Below are positions 58,815 through 64,000 of a stretch of 64,000 nucleotides of DNA, one piece after another. Location: assembly GCA_009760855.2 (NCBI GenBank), contig WPIO01000066.1, forward strand, positions 1,260,501-1,324,500, given 5' to 3'. Position numbers and translations under genes: made by a program. Origin of the DNA: Cristatella mucedo. Taxonomy: Eukaryota > Bryozoa > Phylactolaemata > Cristatellidae. Every line of letters starts with the position of its first letter. Position 1 is the first letter of the stretch. The notes beneath the pieces are model-generated. The model had not been told where the DNA came from, did not search any database, and saw only the letters and a list, made by a program, of their open reading frames with translations.

Positions 58815-59098
58815 AGTCATCCTAACACACTTATTTAGGACAGCATTTAGTGGGTCCCTGTGATTTGTACTTGATGTGCTTATGGGTGCTGACACTGTGC
58901 ATGCTGCCACTAACCACATTTGTATGCTGACCCTGTGCATGTCACCCCTAACCACATTATTAATTTTGTTTGTTTTCAAGCATGATTTTACTTACCATTC
59001 AATTGCATTTCACTTTGCAGCAAATGTCAAGCGCCTAGAAAGAGATTAAGTTCTCTGAGGACGCTTTATCAAGTGCATTATTATTATTATTATTATCC
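58815..59098 (+). mobile_element. Family A LINE 3' UTR and tail
   Basis: From CACACTTATTTAGGACAGCA through the 3' UTR to an almost perfect hairpin (AAGCGCCTAGAAAGAGATTA) and (ATT)n. A young-looking 3' end. Confidence 0.9.
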
Positions 59099-59484
59099 TC
59101 GCAAGCTTTTGATATACACTCAGTACTGATATGTGTATGTCATTTCATACTCAAGCTAAGTAATTCATGCTAGTTTAATGTCGGACACTGGCTATAGCCA
59201 TTTTTTGAGTGGGTGCAGGATGTGTAACTCTGGGTGGAAAAGTCTTGCAGAGCTTCATATGAGTAAAGGTAGAACGGCTAATATTCGCAGTTGCCACATC
59301 ACATCACTTCTCGCCAATCTGCACTGGCTCTGTTTAAACAAATGTAATCTGTAGAGCCGTTCGATTGCTGGATAATTTATTTCGGAATTCTTTCAAGATT
59401 TTCTGTAGTAATCTTTCTTGAGCCAATTACTCTTGTTATTCAACCTTCTGAAGAGGCTCAAATGAGTAGCAAAGGTATCTTGGG
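59099..59484. other. Spacer with a 50-bp family A scrap
   Basis: Positions 59286-59335 (CGCAGTTGCCACATCACATC) match the HITPLLADLHWL segment. The rest is unassigned. Confidence 0.45.
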
Positions 59485-59600
59485 TAATAATAATAATGTA
59501 CTTGATAAAGCGCCCTCAGAGAACTTAATCTCTTTCTAGCCGCTTTACATTTGCTGCAAAGGGAAATGCAATTAAATGGTAAGTAAAATCATGCTTGAAT
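59485..59600 (-). mobile_element. Family A LINE 3' end, minus strand
   Basis: TAATAATAATGTACTTGATA, hairpin and GCAAAGGGAAATGCAATTAA. It ends ~100 bp before the acceptor of the next exon. Confidence 0.88.
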
Positions 59601-59702
59601 CGATGAATCATGCTGTAATCGTTGCTAACCAAAATCCAAGCGAAGGCTCCCCACACTATGCTGTAGGTGTCGAACTATCACCAGCTATATTTTATTTTTC
59701 AG

Positions 59703-60086
59703 ATTATTGCAATGCTTTAAATTCAACCAGAGAAAGTCTATCCTATGTCTCCAAAGTTGGAGATACACTGCACATCAACTGCTTGGCATTCTGCTACCCC
59801 AGCAACGCCAGTGTTGTCGTCGGCATTCAATCGTACGAAACTGACAATGCGAGCTCATTTGGCATCCACTGCGATTCGGGGAAGCTGCATTTGGATAGAA
59901 GCCAAGGCAGGTTCGCCACGTATAAGTCGGACTGCTCCCGCGTTCTGCAGCACTTTCCCAGCCGAAGCAGGCTCGGGGTGCTGTTTGTGTTTGAAAAAAT
60001 TACAGCTCTCATGGAAGGAGACTATGGATGCTACACCCTCGCATTCGGGCAACGCACGGCTTACTCATTTAGGATTTATGTCCAGA
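59703..60086 (+). CDS. Ig V-like first domain exon of a multi-Ig gene
   Basis: 384 bp, 128 codons, phase 1-1. Acceptor TTTTATTTTTCAG and donor CAGA|GTAAGA. It reads SKVGDTLHINCLAFCYPSN, then ASVVVGIQSYETDN, a cysteine pair spaced by 20 residues, and GVLFVFEKITALMEGDYGCY, ending YSFRIYVQ. GDTLHINC (B strand) and the GDYGCY F-strand motif form the canonical Ig cysteine pair; the other pair matches the LP-type relatives, so this is the family member that still looks like an ordinary Ig domain. One potential glycosylation site (NAS). Followed after a 185-base intron by a phase-matched Ig exon. The signal-peptide exon was not found upstream. Confidence 0.7.
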
Positions 60087-60271
60087 GTAAGACACTATGG
60101 CAGCAATAGGCTACACTAGAAAATAACTTGCCCGGTTGCAAATACGTGCACGTGCCAATAACTATTACTGTAGCGACTGCTAGTAGGCACCAGTTTACAC
60201 GAGCTCGGTATTATTGATGGTGATCGGTAAATGTCGGTCCATATTCACAACAATGGACTTTCTGTTGACAG

Positions 60272-60589
60272 GAGCTCCAGAAAAAATGGTAATGACGGGT
60301 CCTAGGAGTGAATTCGAGGATCCGAAAGGTCATTCCAATGTCACGTGTCAAGCAATTAATGCCAGGCCTCCAGCACGTTTGGCGTGGTTTCTCAACGACA
60401 ACCGGGTTCTGCTTAATGTATGGCATACGCCAGCCGCTTTTGAAGATACTTACTCAATTGGAAATACTGAGACAACTATCATGCTTCCTAGCACTCGAGG
60501 TCTAAATGGGAAGACTATAGCTTGCCAGACGCTACCTTACCAAAACTCGCAACAAATATCTTCGGTATCCCGAAAAATCATTGTATACT
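60272..60589 (+). CDS. Second Ig domain exon (I/C2-type)
   Basis: 318 bp, 106 codons, phase 1-1, acceptor CTGTTGACAG and donor TACT|GTATGT. Canonical Ig signature: SNVTCQAINARPPARLAWFL gives C-x11-W, and GLNGKTIACQTLPY supplies the second cysteine about 60 residues later; ends SRKIIVY. Two potential glycosylation sites. It joins in frame to 59703-60086. The downstream partner is probably 61615-61884; joining to 61067 instead would create a TGA at the junction codon. Confidence 0.7.
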
Positions 60590-60950
60590 GTATGTATTTG
60601 AGAGAGAGTTTTCTCACTTCTGCAACCACATTTTTGAGGCCAAACGAATTCAGATGATATTAAAAAATAGATGGCCGCATTTTAAACCAATTATTTTAAT
60701 AGTTCTGCAAAAACTCTCACATTGACTTCAATTGCCTTAATGAGTTTGCTATAATGAGAACTAATTGAAAATAGCTACTGTTTATTAATTTAAAAATTTG
60801 AAGTAGTCTTATAAATGTGCATCAATCTTTATACAGAATTTAAATGCAAATTTAGATGAAGATTATTGCTAAGTTATTTCTTGTATAGTCTGGTGAGGCT
60901 AGATTAAGGTTTTTTGCCCTACCAGTCTCATATTTGTGGTAGATACTTAC

Positions 60951-61052
60951 TTCAAATGCTTCGACGTAAGTCTCAGTTATAGATTTCGGATTTTTAGTGG
61001 TTCTGTTTCTGCTTGATTCTCCATCGATGAAGCCTACCATTATGTCAGTAAA
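60951..61052 (-). CDS. Candidate 102-bp exon with a tyrosine motif, minus strand
   Basis: Minus-strand segment of exactly 34 codons between an acceptor (GGTGGGTGTTAG) and a perfect donor (GAA|GTAAGT). It reads MVGFIDGESSRNRTTKN then PKSITETYVEAFE: hydrophilic, like a cytoplasmic tail, with TETYVEA loosely like a tyrosine signalling motif. It lies inside the apparent intron of the plus-strand Ig gene and 14 bases from a plus-strand candidate exon, so at most one of the two may be real. Confidence 0.3.
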
Positions 61053-61066
61053 CTAACACCCACCAG

Positions 61067-61206
61067 GAATCATAGCAGCTAAGCATTTATACAAATTCCC
61101 AAAGACCAGATTCGATTTTATTAAGCTCTCAGTGGTCCGCATCAAAGCAGACATGACCACCGAGAGTGACACACAGCAAATGTCCTCGTCCAGGACGCTT
61201 AAAAAA
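61067..61206 (+). CDS. Candidate tail-like exon, plus strand
   Basis: Acceptor AACTAACACCCACCAG (with a CTAAC branch-like word very close) and a strong donor AAA|GTAAGC. Phase 1 start, phase 0 end, 140 bp. Reads AAKHLYKFPKTRFDFIKLSV, then KADMTTESDTQQMSSSRTLK: basic then serine and threonine rich, as in a juxtamembrane or cytoplasmic segment. A direct join to 60589 makes a stop codon, so it would need another partner, or it would end the protein there. Confidence 0.3.
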
Positions 61207-61327
61207 GTAAGCATGGTTTTAATCGAAAACCACGCATTATTTATTTTAAGTCAAACATCATAGCTCTCTAAGTAAGATATTGAAGATACAATTTCAACTA
61301 GGCAATCATGTTGTTTTCCAAATATTA

Positions 61328-61415
61328 GTTAGCATCTCAGTTACCACACCACACCACTTCATGCCGACCATCACTGCCTATCAATCCAGCAACACATCGA
61401 ATTCAAGGTTTTGTC
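61328..61415 (+). mobile_element. Family A LINE scrap
   Basis: CATCTCAGTTACCACACCAC to GAATTCAAGGTTTTGTCAGT matches the segment from RSCHITP to DFKVLS with several changes. Confidence 0.6.
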
Positions 61416-61614
61416 AGTAAATGTTTGGCATAGTAAAAGTTTTCGCTGAGCAAATTTATTATTATTGGAAAGTAAAATCAGTATGAAATGATTTTATTTA
61501 AATAACTAAATAATTATATTTAGTTATTTATGACGCAAACTTTTTATTGTTAAAATGTAATTATCAGAAATAACCATGCCTACATGCAGCATTAAGTGCA
61601 ATATTTATTTTTAG

Positions 61615-61884
61615 ACATGCCGAGAGACATTAACGACACATTCATAACCTCGAATGATGAAATTACAGTTTCCTGTAATATATTTGATAGTAATCCTCCT
61701 TTGACAGACGAGGACTGCGAGTTTAACAAGTATGATAACCCTCATTTAACGTCTTATCAAAGTGTGTCACTAAACGTAACTATTGTACGAGCTGAGGGAA
61801 CTGCCGTTTTCTTCTGCCAATGCACCTACAACCACTTCGGTCGGCAAGCATTCGTGTCAGCAAAAATCTATGTAAATTGGAAAG
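61615..61884 (+). CDS. Third Ig domain exon
   Basis: About 270 bp, 90 codons, phase 1 start. Acceptor TATTTATTTTTAG is strong. The donor for a phase 1 end is AAAG|GTTGGT, weak; GTAAAT at 61872 is an alternative giving phase 0. It reads DEITVSCNIFDSNPPLTDED and GTAVFFCQCTYNHFGRQAFV: an Ig cysteine pair with the central tryptophan missing and the domain shortened. Potential glycosylation sites at NDT and NVT. Continues the gene of 59703 and 60272. Confidence 0.6.
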
Positions 61885-63756
61885 GTTGGTATTTATTTGA
61901 CAAGTGTAGCTTGAGATGTTAGCTACGAATAGACAAGAGGCTGAGCCAGCCTATCTTTTAGAGAACGACAGAAAAAATAGGCCCAGTGACTTCTGCAGCT
62001 TTTCTTGCAATTATCTTCATTTTTCTTATTTAAAATTCTTTAAATTATTACATCTATTCATTTTAAACGAATATTAACCGATTCAAGACTCTGGAGCCTG
62101 TAGCCATTCTGTAAAAACGATTCCCCTCCTTCAGCCATGAATGTGTCGCTTAAAAATTACATCGGGTTCAAAAGTAACTGTATCTTGGCATGTCTTCTAC
62201 ACGAAAAAGGGGATAGCCATTTGATATGTTAAATGGTAAAATAAAAACATGCAATGTTTAGATAACCAATACGGATATGCGTATTAGCACAATGAAAACA
62301 ACTTCTAAATTAGTGCTTGCATTGTGGTTTTATCATTTCTCACGATAACACTTTACAAACCGAGAGACACCAACTACGTATTGATGGAAAGAATAACTTC
62401 AAAATTTAGAAGCATCGGTATAAATGCATACTTTCACAAGAGGAACCACTAGCTTGAAATTATAGTTAAGTTTGTGGTGATGGACCAAATTAATAATTAG
62501 TATTCGCTCATTATCGCCTTGCAAAAATCCTATCTAAGGAAGTAACACTTGGTGTCAGTTTCCTAAAAAGATAAAATGTATTCATAGTTATCACCATATC
62601 ATAGAAATGAATAGCCTTTTCACTGTCTTTTATTTTGGTGCACATGTGTTTTGCCCAAGTTGCGAAGTGCTTAATTGTATTGTATGTTTTGAGACTTATT
62701 AGAAAGCAAACATAGTCCCTTAGCTTCATTTGGAAGTTTTGTGAAAATTAGAAAATCGCTCCGGGTAAAGAAATTCTAAAATTAATGTTCTAAATTTTTT
62801 GGTGAATCACTAAATGTTAGGGAACTCGTTATTCCAGATTAAATAGTGATCAATCAAAGTGCTGCATGGCTATATGACCCAGCACAATTAGTCTCCGACT
62901 CTGAAGCGTATTACCCAGATCCAGTTGTATCATTAGCATCAATATATACTCATTGGAATAAACTGGTTTATTGCAAGCAAACTCATAATTTTTAAAGATT
63001 TTCATCGGATAGATACGAATAAGCTACGCATGAGTATCCGATTACTACATGCCGTTGAATTTATTTTCGGCTTCCTGGAGAAGAAAGAGTGACAAGAAAA
63101 TGAAACCAATAATTTTGTATTTGCAGGTGTATTTTTAAAAGTTCAAAAAATTTAAAATGACAATCTAAACTAGATCCTGTCAATCTTTAAATCACCTGCA
63201 AGATCCTTAAGTCACATAACTGAGATAGCAGAGAAAAGGAAATTATGGCGAAAAGATTGTATCAATCTGAAGCTTGAGAGAGTTGCTTGCGTGGCCACAT
63301 TCTGTTTGGAGAAATTTCTTTTTTGATAGAACCCTAATTCGAAAACAAAGTTAAGCAGTGCGGCGTTGAGCTTTCAAAGGCAAAAGCATCAGTGCTGAAA
63401 CTACTTGGAAAATGAAGTGACCTACAGAATAAAACTGGCCTATTACCTTCAGGCGGAGAGCTTCAATGGCTAGTTATGCAACTAAGGGAGCCTTTTTATA
63501 AATATAGAGTTTTCATTGCTGGCTGCTTTAGCTAAAAATTCAAAAACCTACTATGCTATGTTCACTAAAACTGCACCTGGAAGCGATTCTAAAGGTTGCG
63601 TCAATATACTTGTATAGCCTAAAGCCCCTAAGCCCAGTATGGTCAGTAAATTAGTTTCGAATTTCAAAAGCCTCATATTGGTAATAAAAGAGGATCCTGA
63701 ATAAGAGCACAGGACGATTAAAATACGACCAATCGGTAAAACTGTGTGCCACTTAC
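61885..63756. other. Unassigned AT-rich interval
   Basis: No repeat match. The membrane and cytoplasmic exons of the Ig gene were looked for here and not found; they may lie beyond the window or be too small to see. Confidence 0.4.
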
Positions 63757-63813
63757 TTCCACGTGAATCACTTTGCCTAGCCTTAAGCAGGTACAAGCGT
63801 GACTCAAACGAAA
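63757..63813 (-). CDS. Candidate 57-bp mini-exon, minus strand
   Basis: Acceptor AATTTATCTACAG and perfect donor GGAA|GTAAGT; 57 bp, phase 1-1. Reads SFESRLYLLKARQSDSRG. The same frame runs on past the donor for 99 codons in all, so an unspliced reading is possible. Product unknown. Confidence 0.3.
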
Positions 63814-64000
63814 CTGTAGATAAATTACCGTCTAATATGAAGGCTATCAAATTTAGAGAGCTGGAATTACTTAGATATTACTTAGATTTGGCTTTGAAAA
63901 TTGACTCCCTATGAGCAGAGACTCCCAAGACTGTTCAAGAATGCTAGCTCTACTGAAGTCTCAGAGTCTCCAAGGGAAAGGTGAAAAAATAGCTGCTTTG

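Overview
The window is animal nuclear DNA from an invertebrate. It has no bacterial gene density or operons, introns have eukaryotic GT-AG borders, several exons look like extracellular immunoglobulin-type modules, and most of the sequence is decayed LINE and tRNA-derived SINE copies. The phylum cannot be settled from the sequence. The mix of L2/CR1-like LINEs with microsatellite tails and divergent Ig exons would fit a marine invertebrate such as a cnidarian, tunicate or lophotrochozoan, but that is inference.

Repeat families. Family A is an L2/CR1-like LINE (reverse transcriptase with FYADDTQLYL). Its 3' end is a hairpin (AAAGCGCC ... GGCGCTTT) followed by (ATT)n. About 26 copies or fragments lie on both strands; the best is 26918-29031, whose RT frame is broken once in a seven-A run. 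Family B is a second L2/CR1-like LINE ending in a (CATA)n-type tail. The fullest copy, 47490-50845, still shows endonuclease and RT pieces and carries a nested family A fragment and a SINE. SINE S1 has a tRNA-like head and a 3' end resembling family A. SINE S2 has a tRNA-like head and an (ATTT)n tail; one copy (40064-40216) has a perfect 15-bp target-site duplication.

The most interesting content is a set of divergent Ig-like exons: 2215-2637 and 15041-15430 on the minus strand, and 14480-14760, 44072-44494, 54651-55058 and 59703-60086 on the plus strand. Five are phase 1-1 cassettes of 128-141 codons. They share a strand motif of the LP[VA] type and a cysteine pair spaced 18-20 residues, while the canonical Ig disulfide is lost in most. 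The 59703 exon is followed by two further Ig exons (60272-60589 and 61615-61884), giving a likely three-Ig-domain surface or secreted protein that continues past the window or ends in exons not found here. The arrangement resembles, in style only, invertebrate recognition clusters such as Hydractinia Alr or the Botryllus histocompatibility region.

Other candidate coding pieces are a cysteine-rich phase 2-2 exon (24651-24926), a first exon with a membrane segment (42741-42910), several small exons with good splice sites on both sides, and two GC-richer tracts (about 32.7-34.3 kb and 39.0-40.9 kb) holding broken or partial gene-like reading frames.

Layout: 1-20 kb, two minus-strand and one plus-strand Ig-like exon among old LINE fragments; 20-32 kb, LINE-rich, with a LINE inside a LINE, the best family A copy and long (AT)n tracts; 32-42 kb, GC-richer gene fragments, SINEs, family B ends and large simple repeats; 42-64 kb, the plus-strand Ig-like exon series among LINE fragments. 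No tRNA, rRNA, CRISPR or intact transposon gene was found. All alignments were done by eye, so LINE borders are good to roughly 10-30 bases.
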